Below, one piece after another: positions 15,575-24,822 of a stretch of 64,000 nt of DNA. The position numbers were made by a program, and so were the translations under genes. The stretch's first letter is position 1, and every line of letters starts with the position of its first letter. Below the pieces are notes generated by a model. It was not told where the DNA came from, searched no databases, and saw only the letters and a program-made list of their open reading frames with translations. Origin of the DNA: Leptonema sp964619535 (GTDB taxonomy: Bacteria; Spirochaetota; Leptospiria; Leptospirales; Leptonemataceae). The stretch covers positions 134,130 through 198,129 of the forward strand of contig CAZUEX010000005.1 of assembly GCA_964619535.1 (NCBI GenBank). The letters run 5' to 3'.

Positions 15575-17124
15575 CAAAATTTCACCTTTTTCAGGTTGTC
15601 CAGGATGGCCTTGTTCAGCCTTTTTTCCTCTTTCAGCTGTTCTTCGAATTCTTTCTGAAGACTGCGGAAGCGTTCCTCAAAGTCGAAATCGTCCTCCTCT
15701 TCGGGCAGCCCAACGTAGCGGCCGGGGGTGAGGACGTAATCGAGCTCCCGTACCCTTTCGATCGATGCAGAGCTGCAGAAGCCTGGAACATCCTCATAAC
15801 CCCTGTTCTTCTTCCAGTTATGATAGGTTTGCGCAATCTTCTGGATGTCTTCCTGCGAAAACTCAAGGGTTCTTCGGTTAATCAGGTGGCCGAGGTTTCG
15901 TGCATCGATAAAAAGGATCTCGTCGCGGCGTTTGCCGGTCTGACCTGCCTTGTTTCGCGACAGAAACCACAGACATGCAGGGATCTGTGTATTCAGAAAA
16001 AGCTTCCCTGGCAGGTTGACGATGCAGTCCACAAGCCTGGCCTCGATCAGGGCCTTTCTGATCTCGCCTTCGCCAGAGGTTTTCGAGGTCAGCGAACCCT
16101 TGGCAAGAACAAAGCCAGCCGTGCCTTTCGGGCTGAGATGATAGAGGAAGTGTTGTATCCAGGCATAGTTGGCATTGCCAGCAGGCGGTGTGCCGTACTT
16201 CCAGCGTGCATCGTTGCGCAGTAGATCGCCAGACCAGTCGCTGTCGTTAAAGGGAGGATTGGCGATGACAAAGTCGGCCTTCAGGTCCTTGTGGGCGTCC
16301 TTTAAGAAAGAGCCCTCGGAATTCCATTTCACCTGCGAACTGTCGATACCGCGGATGGCCAGGTTCATCTTTGCCAGCCGCCAGGTGGTCTGGTTGCTTT
16401 CCTGTCCGTAGATGGCGATGTCGTTGACGTTGCCGCGGTGGCTTTCTACAAACCGCTCGGACTGAACAAACATTCCGCCCGAGCCGCAGCATGGGTCAAA
16501 GACCCGGCCTTGAAATGGCTGAAGCATCTCAACAAGAAGCTCCACAACGCTTCGCGGAGTGTAGAACTGCCCGCCTTTCTTGCCCTCCGCAAGGGCGAAT
16601 TCGCCAAGAAAATACTCAAAAACATGGCCCAGGATGTCCGCACTTCTGGCCTTTGCATCGCCAAGGGCAATGTTGCCGATCAGGTCAATCAGGCCGCCCA
16701 GGTTTGCCGGATCAAGGTTGCCCCTGGCATAGACCTTTGGCAGAACATCCTTGAGGGAAGGGTTGTTCTTCTCGATCTCTTCCATTGCATCATCGACGAT
16801 CACGCCGATGTCTGGCTGTTTTGCTTGCGAAACAATATAGCTCCAGCGTGCAGCCTCGGGCACAAAGAAGATGTTCTCGGCCCTGTATTCGTCCCGGTCT
16901 TCCGGGTTGGCGCCGGTGCCGGCTTCGGCTTCCTTCTTGAGCTTCGCATACAGCTCTTCAAAGGAATCAGAGATGTATTTCAGGAATATCAGCCCGAGTA
17001 CGATATGCTTGTATTCTGCTGCATCGATGTTCTTTCGAAGCTTGTCTGCAGCCTTCCAGAGCTGCTTTTCGATGGGTTCTTTCTGGGGTTCCGTCGCTTT
17101 CTTCGTTTTCCTGGTTTTCGCCAT
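15574..17124 (-). CDS. hsdM: Type I DNA methyltransferase subunit HsdM
   Basis: A 516-residue N6-adenine methyltransferase subunit. An N-terminal helical domain (KQLWKAADKLRKNIDAAEY to LIFLKYISDSFEEL) is followed by the SAM motif FDPCCGSGGMFVQSERF and the catalytic motif ADFVIANPPFND (NPPF), then GSLTSKTSGEGEIRKALIE. It is the first gene of the minus-strand island. The reading frame is complete and the stop is shared with the hsdS start. Confidence 0.97.
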   Translation of the reverse strand: MAKTRKTKKATEPQKEPIEKQLWKAADKLRKNIDAAEYKHIVLGLIFLKYISDSFEELYAKLKKEAEAGTGANPEDRDEYRAENIFFVPEAARWSYIVSQAKQPDIGVIVDDAMEEIEKNNPSLKDVLPKVYARGNLDPANLGGLIDLIGNIALGDAKARSADILGHVFEYFLGEFALAEGKKGGQFYTPRSVVELLVEMLQPFQGRVFDPCCGSGGMFVQSERFVESHRGNVNDIAIYGQESNQTTWRLAKMNLAIRGIDSSQVKWNSEGSFLKDAHKDLKADFVIANPPFNDSDWSGDLLRNDARWKYGTPPAGNANYAWIQHFLYHLSPKGTAGFVLAKGSLTSKTSGEGEIRKALIEARLVDCIVNLPGKLFLNTQIPACLWFLSRNKAGQTGKRRDEILFIDARNLGHLINRRTLEFSQEDIQKIAQTYHNWKKNRGYEDVPGFCSSASIERVRELDYVLTPGRYVGLPEEEDDFDFEERFRSLQKEFEEQLKEEKRLNKAILDNLKKVKF

Positions 17125-17248
17125 TGCTTCTGCCTGCTTCCCCTATAGCATCTCGCCTGGACACGATCTGCTATGCGAAGTCAAGATTAAGAATCATTTC
17201 TCAGTTTTCAACTCAATTGCAGGGCTAACCGCATGCCTCTGTAAACGC

Positions 17249-17276
17249 AAAAAAGGCCGGGATGTCCCGGCCTTTT
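17249..17276. terminator. Bidirectional terminator between hsdM and flgM-like
   Basis: The perfect stem GGCCGGG-ATGT-CCCGGCC is preceded by six A and followed by four T, so it can act on either strand. For the minus-strand flgM-like gene ending at 17297 the rc reads as a stem followed by a T-run. It isolates that group from hsdM. Confidence 0.85.
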
Positions 17277-17296
17277 GCTTATGGCTGTGGCGGCTC

Positions 17297-17590
17297 TCAG
17301 CGCGAAAGAAAGATATCGGCAATGCTATCGGCGGCCTTGCCAAGGATTTCATCGGAGGGGTTGTCGTAGACGCCTTCGGCCAGGCGCTGGCGTACCTCTT
17401 TCAGCTTATCCGTGCGGTTCTCTGTGGACAGAGCAAGCTTCTTCACGCGGTCGATGTTTTGCTGACGCATCGCCGCATCAGAGATCGTGACGTTATCTCT
17501 GGGAGCATCGGGACGATTGAGCTCTGCTTTCGTCTGAATCTTTTTCGGTCCATATCCTGGACCTATGCCGCCTACTTTATCCACAACCAT
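17297..17590 (-). CDS. flgM: FlgM-like anti-sigma-28 factor
   Basis: A 97-residue protein resembling FlgM, which holds sigma-28 inactive until the hook is complete and it is exported. The N-terminus VDKVGGIGPGYGPKK is glycine-rich and probably disordered. The middle DNVTISDAAM corresponds to the D-x-V-x-[IL]-S-x-x-A core, and the C-terminal helix ends RLAEGVYDNPSDEILGKAAD, matching the G-x-Y-x-V-D/P helix region that contacts sigma-28. A GAGG lies about 9 nt before ATG. It is the last gene after rsmI; no sigma-28 gene is in the window. Confidence 0.72.
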   Translation of the reverse strand: MVVDKVGGIGPGYGPKKIQTKAELNRPDAPRDNVTISDAAMRQQNIDRVKKLALSTENRTDKLKEVRQRLAEGVYDNPSDEILGKAADSIADIFLSR

Positions 17591-17649
17591 CAGGATGTAC
17601 CTCAGTCACAATATCGGTCAGATGCACAGAAAAGTGAAACATTTTCTTC

Positions 17650-18348
17650 TTATTTTCCGCCTTCAGGCCGCCCGATGAGCACCGTAAATTCGCCCTTTTT
17701 TACAAAATCGGGCACCGGTCCGCCCGGCGGTATCTCAATGAACTGCTCGTGCATCTTCGTGATCTCCCGGCCTACAAGAACGGGGCGATCGGGCAGGATC
17801 TCAAGGATCTCGCCCAGCAGCCTGTCAATGCGGTGCACCGACTCATACAACACTATCACTCCGTCAAATTCTACCATCTGTTCAAGGCTTTTTCGCCTTT
17901 TGCCGGGCTTCGGGCTTAGAAATCCTGCAAAAATGGTGGGATTTGCCTGCCAGCCGCTTACCGAAAGGGCGGCCGTCATGGCAGAGGCCCCCGGCAGCGG
18001 GATGACGGGAATGGCAGGGGCCCGCTGGCGGATCTCACGCACAAGATGCGAAACGGGATCAGAGATGCCCGGCGTGCCAGCGTCGGTCACGAAAACAACG
18101 GCCTTGCCTGCCTGCAGCTCGGCCAGGGCGAAGTCGATGTCCTCCCGCAGGCGATGAATGCGAAAGGACTTCAGGGGCTTTGCGATGCCAAAATGCTTCA
18201 AAAGCAGACCGGTTTTTCGTGTATCTTCGGCCAGAATCAGATCGGCCGTCTGCAGTGCATCCAGAACCCGCAGTGTGATGTCACGCAGGTTGCCGATGGG
18301 AGTGGCGGCTACATAGAGGCCGGGGCCGATCTTCTCAGTTGCAGTCAT
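17650..18348 (-). CDS. rsmI: 16S rRNA 2'-O-methyltransferase RsmI
   Basis: A 232-residue tetrapyrrole-methylase-fold enzyme that methylates the ribose of C1402 in 16S rRNA. The family start LYVAATPIGNLRDITLRVL is followed by ADLILAEDTRKTGLLLKHF and the SAM-loop sequence FVTDAGTPGISDPVSHLVRE, then PLPGASAMTAALSVSG. At 232 residues it is shorter than E. coli RsmI (286) but keeps the catalytic core. The start overlaps the end of the upstream lipoprotein gene by 14 bp. Confidence 0.94.
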   Translation of the reverse strand: MTATEKIGPGLYVAATPIGNLRDITLRVLDALQTADLILAEDTRKTGLLLKHFGIAKPLKSFRIHRLREDIDFALAELQAGKAVVFVTDAGTPGISDPVSHLVREIRQRAPAIPVIPLPGASAMTAALSVSGWQANPTIFAGFLSPKPGKRRKSLEQMVEFDGVIVLYESVHRIDRLLGEILEILPDRPVLVGREITKMHEQFIEIPPGGPVPDFVKKGEFTVLIGRPEGGK

Positions 18349-18862
18349 TGATCGTAGGGCAGGTCAGAGCGGTCAGGCAGGCAGAAAGCTGCGGTCCGGG
18401 CTGGGAATACTGACCGTTTAAGAGCACCGCCCGCATGGCAAAGTAGTACACACGGCAGTACTGAAAGTGCTCTGGTGAAGGAGGAGGCTTGAAATAGGCA
18501 ATGGTCTGCGTTTTCAGGTTGGTCGATAGCGTGCTGGCCTCATCCTTTGTGTGGCGAAAGGTGGGATCGATGCCGTCTGGCAGGTAAGGGGAGCCGGCCG
18601 CTCCGGTAATGATGGCCTCGCTTGAAAGCACTGTCTTGCTGACATAGAGGTTGTAGCCGATAAACTCATCCTCCTGGTTCGTGACGTAATACGAAACCTT
18701 GAAGGCGGGTGCTCCCACGTCAGAGGGCACCGGCTCCACGTTTACAAGGGTCGGAGCACCGATGGCCAGCAGGGACGAGATCGGATAGACCGGCGAATCG
18801 GTATTCGTGCCACAGCCGGCAAGAAAGGCCGATGCAAGACAGAGCTTCAAAAAGGCTCGCAT
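18335..18862 (-). CDS. Hypothetical lipoprotein
   Basis: A 175-residue protein with the signal peptide MRAFLKLCLASAFLAGC and lipobox LAGC. Further upstream the frame is open but encodes low-complexity basic sequence, so I start at ATG 18862. AGGAGG ends only 1 nt before this ATG, unusually close, so initiation at the TTG four codons later is possible and would keep the signal peptide. The mature part (SPVYPISSLLAIGAPTLVNVEPVP, GYNLYVSKTV) could contain a fibronectin-III-like fold, which is a weak guess. It overlaps rsmI by 14 bp. Confidence 0.65.
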   Translation of the reverse strand: MRAFLKLCLASAFLAGCGTNTDSPVYPISSLLAIGAPTLVNVEPVPSDVGAPAFKVSYYVTNQEDEFIGYNLYVSKTVLSSEAIITGAAGSPYLPDGIDPTFRHTKDEASTLSTNLKTQTIAYFKPPPSPEHFQYCRVYYFAMRAVLLNGQYSQPGPQLSACLTALTCPTINDCN

Positions 18863-18962
18863 GCCTCCTGTTTTACAGCAGGCAATGTTAGGGCAAGCCC
18901 TTTCACGGGTGGGCGCCCGCCCTGCTGGCGTCCGGGGATTGCTCTGAGGATGCTTCCGGGAG

Positions 18963-20810
18963 TCAGGGCGTCTGCGGGGGCCTTTCTTCTTCTCGCAGCT
19001 GTTCAAAATGCAGGAGGGCCAGGGCATGGGCCTTCCAGTAGTTCTCTACCAGCAGGTTCCAGTCGAACTGATCGCCTGTGCTTTCCACACGGTTGCGCAT
19101 CTCAATACGCTCCCGCCGGTTCAGACTGAGAAAGCTCATCAGCTGATCGACAAGGTGATTGGCGCTTTCGTCGAAGCTCAACTGGTTGCGCCGGCAGATA
19201 TACAGGCCCTTTTTTTCATGGTCTGGCATCTGTCTTTGAATATAGGAACCAAAGCCGGCCAGGTCGCTTGTAATCGAGGGGATGCCAAGGGCCGCGCATT
19301 CCATGGGAGTGTATCCCCACGGCTCGTAGTAGCTTGGAAATACACCGAGATGGGTTCCGCGAACGAACTGGTCGTAGTCCAGGCCGAGCAGCGGACTCGT
19401 GCCCGAAAGAAACTCCGGATGATAGATCACCTTTACCGGATCCTCCGGACCGTTGTTCAGATAACAGCTGCGCAGCTGGTTTAAGATGGCATCTTCGCCT
19501 TCATAAAGCATATCATGGGTACAGGTGGCCGGCCAGCCCTGTCGCAGCCAGGCATGATGCTGCCTCTTTAAGGCCATCTGTGCGTTCTCTTCAAGCAGAT
19601 CCTCTACCGTTGGCAGCTTGCCAAGGGCCGTTGTGTAAAGAAGCTTCTCGGTCATCCGCTCGCTGATGCGTTCGCAGGTCTGCTTCAGGTCGCGAAACAT
19701 CATCTGACTTTTCAGCACCTCGACGTTGATGCCGCGTACAGGGGCCCGGGTGACGATAAAGGCAATGACCGTCTGGCCGGATTTTTCCTGCTTCAGCCTG
19801 TAGTTCAGTCTGGCCAGGGCTTCAATAAAGAGGTCGATGCCTTTGTTGCGGTATTCGTAGCGTCCGGCCGTGAAGATGTAGATGGTGTTGTCCAGATCAA
19901 AGGTATAACTCGGATAAAAATGCCCCATGACGAATTCATGGATGGCCTGCTTGTAAAGCTGATGCAGGTTCTGGAATTCATGCAGGGCTGCAAAACGCCG
20001 TATGTTCAGTCCGTTTGGCAGGACGTGATCGGGCTTGCGGCCAAGAAGATGCTCTGCCTCAACGGCCGTGATGTCGCTGACGGTCGTGAAGCAATCCGCT
20101 CCATGGGCAGCGGCCCGTTCAATGGCAAAGCGGTTGAAGATGCCGCGATCGCCGGCTGCCCTGTAGGCATCGATGGACGGAAGCCTTCCGTAGAAGAAGG
20201 GATCGTCCGATGCAAGATACCGCCCGAGCAGCGTTGCATGCGTGGTGAAGACGGTGGCAATGTCTGCGCCGCGCCGCTTTAGTACGGGGATGGCAACGCC
20301 GCCCATCCATTCATGGAAATGGGCCACAATGGGAAGCCTGTTCTCATCGGGCATCCCCTCGATCTCTGTTTGCAGCTGCTCGAGGTAGTCCGCCACCAGA
20401 TAGCCAAACAGGACGACGTCGTTTACCTCTGGCTCATCCCCTGCATCGATCTGATGGTCTTTCCATAGAAAGTATTTGCATTCTGCAAGCCTGTCCCAGG
20501 CGGAAAGGTAATCGATGAGCACAACAAGAGGCTTCCCGCTGACCAGCCATCGGCCACAGTGCACCTGCATGCCTGTCCGGCCCGTGGCCGCCGCTGCCCG
20601 GTGAAACGGAGTATCTTCGTCCGTTTCTTCGAATTCGATCGAGGCCGTGGCCTGATTATAGGGACCGATCAGGCAGTAGCGGTTTGCCAGCCGGGCCGTC
20701 ATCGAAGGGGCTTTACTGCGAAGAACGGTGTAGATACCGCCCAGCTGCCAGCAAACCTCCCATGCAGTTTCGACGACCCAGGCTTCCTTCATGCAAACGA
20801 GATCATACAC
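18963..20810 (-). CDS. Glycogen synthase of the eukaryotic GT3 type
   Basis: A 615-residue glycosyltransferase that would extend glycogen from a nucleotide sugar. It resembles animal and fungal glycogen synthase (GT3) rather than bacterial GlgA (GT5): TAWEVCWQLGGIYTVLRSKA near the N-terminus, FTTVSDITAVEAEHLLGRKP in the middle, and the donor-site motif FPSYYEPWGYTPMECAALG with its two glutamates. The first in-frame start is GTG 20810; ATG at 20792 is an alternative and neither has a strong ribosome-binding site. It is divergent from fadR, sharing an intergenic space that contains the FadR operator. No branching enzyme is nearby. Confidence 0.88.
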   Translation of the reverse strand: MYDLVCMKEAWVVETAWEVCWQLGGIYTVLRSKAPSMTARLANRYCLIGPYNQATASIEFEETDEDTPFHRAAAATGRTGMQVHCGRWLVSGKPLVVLIDYLSAWDRLAECKYFLWKDHQIDAGDEPEVNDVVLFGYLVADYLEQLQTEIEGMPDENRLPIVAHFHEWMGGVAIPVLKRRGADIATVFTTHATLLGRYLASDDPFFYGRLPSIDAYRAAGDRGIFNRFAIERAAAHGADCFTTVSDITAVEAEHLLGRKPDHVLPNGLNIRRFAALHEFQNLHQLYKQAIHEFVMGHFYPSYTFDLDNTIYIFTAGRYEYRNKGIDLFIEALARLNYRLKQEKSGQTVIAFIVTRAPVRGINVEVLKSQMMFRDLKQTCERISERMTEKLLYTTALGKLPTVEDLLEENAQMALKRQHHAWLRQGWPATCTHDMLYEGEDAILNQLRSCYLNNGPEDPVKVIYHPEFLSGTSPLLGLDYDQFVRGTHLGVFPSYYEPWGYTPMECAALGIPSITSDLAGFGSYIQRQMPDHEKKGLYICRRNQLSFDESANHLVDQLMSFLSLNRRERIEMRNRVESTGDQFDWNLLVENYWKAHALALLHFEQLREEERPPQTP

Positions 20811-20861
20811 GAAGGTGGAAAACCTTCAATCGTATTTTTGGCCCTGGCAGCTTTTTATCTC

Positions 20862-20890
20862 TTGACGGATCCGTAAGGGCCCTGTATGCT
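20862..20890 (+). promoter_or_regulatory. Sigma-70-type promoter of the fadR operon
   Basis: A -35 box TTGACG (20862-20867) and a -10 box TATGCT (20885-20890) are separated by exactly 17 bp. The boxes lie 37 bp before the fadR start. The -10 box overlaps the first bases of the FadR palindrome. Confidence 0.8.
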
Positions 20891-20912
20891 TAACTGGTCC
20901 GACCAGTTAAGC
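20888..20912. promoter_or_regulatory. FadR operator, perfect 25-bp palindrome
   Basis: Twelve-base arms GCTTAACTGGTC and GACCAGTTAAGC surround a central C with no mismatch. The inner 17 bp, AACTGGTCCGACCAGTT, fit the known enterobacterial FadR consensus (CTGGTCCGACCAG core). It begins within the -10 box of the fadR promoter, so bound FadR should repress its own operon; the divergent glycogen synthase could also feel it. Confidence 0.9.
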
Positions 20913-20926
20913 AGGAGCGCAGATAA

Positions 20927-21646
20927 ATGCCCGGAGAAAGCCAGGAGACGATTGAAAAGAGCATCATTCTTAAGATCCTGAAAGCCGGGCCAGGCCAGAC
21001 ATTGCCTTCGGAGCGCAATCTGGCCAGCGAGCTTGGCGTAAACCGACAGCCCTTACGAGAGGCCCTGCAACGGCTGAGCCGCGACGGCTGGATTGAGATA
21101 CGGCACGGCCGCTCCACCGTCATTCGCAACTACCGGGAAGAGGGCGGCCTGGGCGTCCTTGATGCCATGGCGCGACTGGAGCTTCTCGATAAAGACTGGA
21201 TCTCTTCTTTATTAGAAGTGCGGCTTGCCCTGGCCCCTGCCTATACGCATGCAGCCGTTTCAAAGAATGCGGCGGCCATTGCCTCCTACCTGCAGCGCTC
21301 CGGGCTGCTTCTCGATAAGGCGGACGCCTTTGCCATCTACGACTGGCAGCTACACCGACTGCTCTGCGTGGAATCTGGCAATCCGGTCTTTACCATGCTG
21401 CTGAATGGCTTTCGCGGTGTGTACAGGCAGGCTGGCGAAACCTACTTCTCTTTGCCCGGCTCGCGAGAAACGTCCATGACATTCTATGCCAGCCTGCAGG
21501 CAGCGCTGAAGGACCCGGACCGGGCCGCCGAGGAGGTGCGCCTCGTTATGAAACGCAGTATTGATATATGGAAGGCTGCATCAGCCTCCATTCCACAGAT
21601 GAATGAAAAATTACCCGGAAACCAAACCGGAGGGAGTAAAGTATGA
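20927..21646 (+). CDS. fadR: FadR-type GntR-family transcriptional regulator
   Basis: A 239-residue regulator with an N-terminal winged helix-turn-helix, including LPSERNLASELGVNRQPLRE and LQRLSRDGWIEIRHGRST, which is very close to enterobacterial FadR. The helical C-terminal domain is the acyl-CoA-binding FadR fold. FadR releases DNA when it binds long-chain acyl-CoA. A perfect FadR palindrome overlaps its own promoter. The stop codon overlaps the next start as ATGA, so it heads the four-gene operon that follows. Confidence 0.9.
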   Translation: MPGESQETIEKSIILKILKAGPGQTLPSERNLASELGVNRQPLREALQRLSRDGWIEIRHGRSTVIRNYREEGGLGVLDAMARLELLDKDWISSLLEVRLALAPAYTHAAVSKNAAAIASYLQRSGLLLDKADAFAIYDWQLHRLLCVESGNPVFTMLLNGFRGVYRQAGETYFSLPGSRETSMTFYASLQAALKDPDRAAEEVRLVMKRSIDIWKAASASIPQMNEKLPGNQTGGSKV

Positions 21647-23241
21647 GACGCTGGAACGGATGGGGAGATGACTCCATTAATGTAGGGTTACCCGAAGAAG
21701 GAATACGTTTCCTGGAAGATATTACGGGCAAGGCAACGCCACCGGTAGATTTAACCTTTGAAGAAGCCATCGACCGGGTTGGTCCGTCGCTTCTTGCAGG
21801 GATGCCCGGGGTCGATACCTCGGCCGGAGCAAGGCTTTTGCATGCACGCGGCCAATCTCTGCCTGACTGGCTGGCCCTGCGTCAGGGGCTTGGACTGGAA
21901 TTTCCCGATGGGGTGGCCTTTCCTGAAAGTGAAGACGATGTTCGACGACTGCTTTCTGCAGCAGCCGAAAAGAAGGCCGTTGTGGTCGTTTACGGCGGTG
22001 GCACAAGCGTGGTCGGTCATATTAACCGTCCTGCAGGCAAGCGCCCTGTGCTTGTTCTGAATATGAGCCGCATGAACCGTCTTCTGCATTTTGACCCCGC
22101 AAGCCGTCTGGCCCGTTTTCAGGCGGGAGTGGCCGGCCCGGATGTGGAACGTCAGCTGGCTCCTCACGGAATGATGCTCGGTCATTTTCCGCAGTCCTAT
22201 GAATACAGTACGCTTGGCGGATGGGTGGCATCTCGCTCCAGCGGTCAGCAAAGCCTGTACTACGGGCGTATCGAAGACCAGTTTGCAGGTGGACGCATCA
22301 TCACAACAGAGGGCGACATCGATCTTCCGGTTCATCCTGCAAGTGCTGCCGGGCCCGATCTACGACAGATACTTCTGGGCTCTGAAGGCCGTATGGGAGT
22401 GATCACAGAAGCGACCGTTCGCGCAAAACCGATCCCTGAAGAAGAGCAGTTTCATGGCATCTTCTTCCCAGACTGGAGCCATGCAGAGGCCTTTGCAAGA
22501 GAGGCGGTGCAGACCCGTCTGCCTCTTTCGATGATGCGCCTGAGCTCTGCGCGAGAAACCTTTGTTACACTGGCCCTGTCCGGTCATGGCTCGCTGATTC
22601 GCTGGCTGGAGCGTTATCTTGCCCTTCGCGGCATCGGTGAAGGCAAGTGTTTGATGATCATCGGTGTTACAGGCACCAGGGCACATGTACGTCATACGAA
22701 GAAGCTGGCAGGGCGTCTGGTTTCGCGTTACGGTGGTGTGTGGCTGGGCCAGAAGCTTGGCAGTGCCTGGAAGAAGAATCGGTTCCGTGCCCCTTATATG
22801 CGCAACTCTCTGTGGGAAATGGGCTGGGCTGTGGACACCCTGGAAACGGCCGTTCCCTGGGATCGGGTCACAGACGGAGTGCGTCGCATCGAAGAGGCAC
22901 TGGAGAAGGCGGCCAGAGACACAGCGGGCGAGAACCTGCTTCTTTATACCCACCTTTCGCATCTCTATGGATCGGGCTCAGCCATCTACACAACCTATGT
23001 CTTTCGTATTCAGGACACTCCTGAAAAAACGCTGCAGCTATGGCAGAGTATGAAGGGCGCTGCCAGTAGCGAGATTGTGGCCATGGGCGGAACGATCAGC
23101 CACCAGCATGGTGTGGGTCGGGATCACTCCCCGTATCTTCCTGCAGAGAAGGGAGAGCAGGGCATGAAGATGATTGAATCGGTGATTAAAACAACCGATC
23201 CCAATGGTCTGTTTGATACAGGAAACCTTACACAGAGGTAA
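21643..23241 (+). CDS. FAD-linked alkyl-DHAP synthase-like enzyme
   Basis: A 532-residue FAD_binding_4 protein of the vanillyl-alcohol-oxidase superfamily. The start MRRWNGWGDDSI and the segments YEYSTLGGWVASRSSGQQS and MGGTISHQHGVGRDH match alkyldihydroxyacetonephosphate synthase (AGPS), which swaps the acyl group of acyl-DHAP for a fatty alcohol to make the ether bond of ether lipids. The FAD-binding part has VVVYGGGTSVVGH. Expression together with GlpD and an FGGY kinase under FadR fits a lipid or glycerol-phosphate role. A related hydroxyacid dehydrogenase is the main alternative. A strong site, GGAGGGAG, precedes ATG. Confidence 0.82.
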   Translation: MRRWNGWGDDSINVGLPEEGIRFLEDITGKATPPVDLTFEEAIDRVGPSLLAGMPGVDTSAGARLLHARGQSLPDWLALRQGLGLEFPDGVAFPESEDDVRRLLSAAAEKKAVVVVYGGGTSVVGHINRPAGKRPVLVLNMSRMNRLLHFDPASRLARFQAGVAGPDVERQLAPHGMMLGHFPQSYEYSTLGGWVASRSSGQQSLYYGRIEDQFAGGRIITTEGDIDLPVHPASAAGPDLRQILLGSEGRMGVITEATVRAKPIPEEEQFHGIFFPDWSHAEAFAREAVQTRLPLSMMRLSSARETFVTLALSGHGSLIRWLERYLALRGIGEGKCLMIIGVTGTRAHVRHTKKLAGRLVSRYGGVWLGQKLGSAWKKNRFRAPYMRNSLWEMGWAVDTLETAVPWDRVTDGVRRIEEALEKAARDTAGENLLLYTHLSHLYGSGSAIYTTYVFRIQDTPEKTLQLWQSMKGAASSEIVAMGGTISHQHGVGRDHSPYLPAEKGEQGMKMIESVIKTTDPNGLFDTGNLTQR

Positions 23242-23260
23242 GGCCTGCCAGGAGGACTTG

Positions 23261-24799
23261 ATGAAGACGAAACAGGAAAAACGACGCAGCGTCTTTGCTG
23301 CGTTGAAACAGGATCCACCCGATCTGATCATTGCAGGCGGTGGAGTTACAGGTGGAGGGATTGCCCGCGAAGCTGCCCTTGCAGGTTTGAAGGTACTGCT
23401 CGTTGAATCCATGGATTTCGGATGGGGATCCTCCAGCTGTTCTTCGAAGCTGGTGCATGGTGGTCTGCGTTATCTGCAAACGGGTCAGCCAGGCGTTACC
23501 TATCGCTCGGTGCGTGAGCGTGAGGCCTTGATGAAAGAACTGCCCGGCCTGATCCGTCCGCTGGATTTTGCACTGCCTGTGTATAAGGCAAAAGACAAAA
23601 TCCTTTTCAAGATCGGGTTAACCGTATACGACCTCTTTGCCGGCAAATCGTATCACAGACCGGTTTCGGTGAGGGCCATGAAGGAGGCCTTTCCCGGTCT
23701 GCGCTCCAATCATCTGAAGGGGGGCTACATCTACTATGATGCGCAAACGGATGACATGCGTCTTGTGATGCGCATTCTGCATGATGCAGAAAAGGCCGGT
23801 GCAACGGTGATGAACTATGCTCCCCTTGTTCGGCCGGTTCTCGAAGATGGTGTGGTGAAGTCTGTGGTCATCAGGGATCGACTGGATCAGACAGAGCATA
23901 CCATTCCCTGTAAGATTCTTGTAAATGCCACGGGTGCCAACGTAGATCAGCTGCGCGAAACACTGGGACTGCCCCGGCTAATCCGACCTCTACGTGGTAG
24001 TCACATCGTCTTTAAAAAAGAAAGGCTTCCTGTAACAAAGGCCCTGGCCTTTTCGCATCCGGGGGATGGCCGCAACGTCTTTGTTCTCCCCTGGCTCGGG
24101 GTAACGTTTGTGGGCACGACCGACCTGGATCATGATGGCCCTGCCGATTCCCTGCCCGTAATCAGCGAGCAGGAGCGGCAGTATCTGCTGCAGGCTGCCA
24201 ATGCCATGTTCCCGGAAAGCAAACTTACCGAGGATGACATTCTTTCCACATGGTCTGGCGTGCGTCCCGTTGTGTCCAGTGGAGCAAAGGATCCGTCGAA
24301 AGAGTCACGGGACATGTTTATCGATCTGGATCGCAACCTGCTCACGGTTACAGGAGGGAAGCTGACGACCTTTCGCAACGAGGCTATCCATGCCCTGACC
24401 CGGCTGTCGGGAATCTTTCCGGCCCTGAAAGGACTGAAGCCACGGCCTTTTCAGAACCCGTCGATGCAGAACAACGATGAGCTATCGCGGTATCTCTCTG
24501 CTGCCTATGGGGCCGATGCGGTGAGCATGGAATCCGAGGTAAGGCAGGACGCATCGCCCTTCTTCGAGGGAACGCAGATTTTGAAGGCAGCTGCCCGCTA
24601 TGCCCTGGAGAAGGAATGGGTGGTGCACCTCGAAGACCTTATGATACGCCGGCTGCGTCTTGGTATCCTCCTGCCTGAAGGCGGACGGGCCTTTCTGCCC
24701 GAAATCCGGAAGATGTGCCTTGCAGCCGGATGGAGCGAGGATCACTATGCAGAGGAAGAAGAGCGCTACCTTAAAATGGTAAGCGAGTTCTATGCTTGA
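23261..24799 (+). CDS. glpD: FAD-dependent glycerol-3-phosphate dehydrogenase
   Basis: A 512-residue flavoprotein that oxidises glycerol-3-phosphate to DHAP and passes electrons to quinone. The dinucleotide motif is LIIAGGGVTGGGIAREAAL, followed by the family segment SSSCSSKLVHGGLRYLQTG, then LPWLGVTFVGTTDLDHDG and LTVTGGKLTTFRNEA. I start at ATG 23261, with GGAGG 6-7 nt upstream, rather than at an upstream in-frame start without a site. It begins 19 bp after the AGPS-like gene. Its product DHAP is the backbone of acyl-DHAP, so it can feed the upstream enzyme. Confidence 0.93.
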   Translation: MKTKQEKRRSVFAALKQDPPDLIIAGGGVTGGGIAREAALAGLKVLLVESMDFGWGSSSCSSKLVHGGLRYLQTGQPGVTYRSVREREALMKELPGLIRPLDFALPVYKAKDKILFKIGLTVYDLFAGKSYHRPVSVRAMKEAFPGLRSNHLKGGYIYYDAQTDDMRLVMRILHDAEKAGATVMNYAPLVRPVLEDGVVKSVVIRDRLDQTEHTIPCKILVNATGANVDQLRETLGLPRLIRPLRGSHIVFKKERLPVTKALAFSHPGDGRNVFVLPWLGVTFVGTTDLDHDGPADSLPVISEQERQYLLQAANAMFPESKLTEDDILSTWSGVRPVVSSGAKDPSKESRDMFIDLDRNLLTVTGGKLTTFRNEAIHALTRLSGIFPALKGLKPRPFQNPSMQNNDELSRYLSAAYGADAVSMESEVRQDASPFFEGTQILKAAARYALEKEWVVHLEDLMIRRLRLGILLPEGGRAFLPEIRKMCLAAGWSEDHYAEEEERYLKMVSEFYA

Positions 24800-24822
24800 T
24801 ACATGGGGAAGGGGGAGTGTTT

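Noticed and set aside
9414..17124. Restriction island as a recent transposon
   Set aside because: I found no transposase, integrase, terminal inverted repeats or target duplication at its ends.
18863..19027. N-terminal extension of the lipoprotein at 18335
   Set aside because: The extra 55 residues are basic, Pro/Arg-rich and hide a clear lipoprotein signal peptide.
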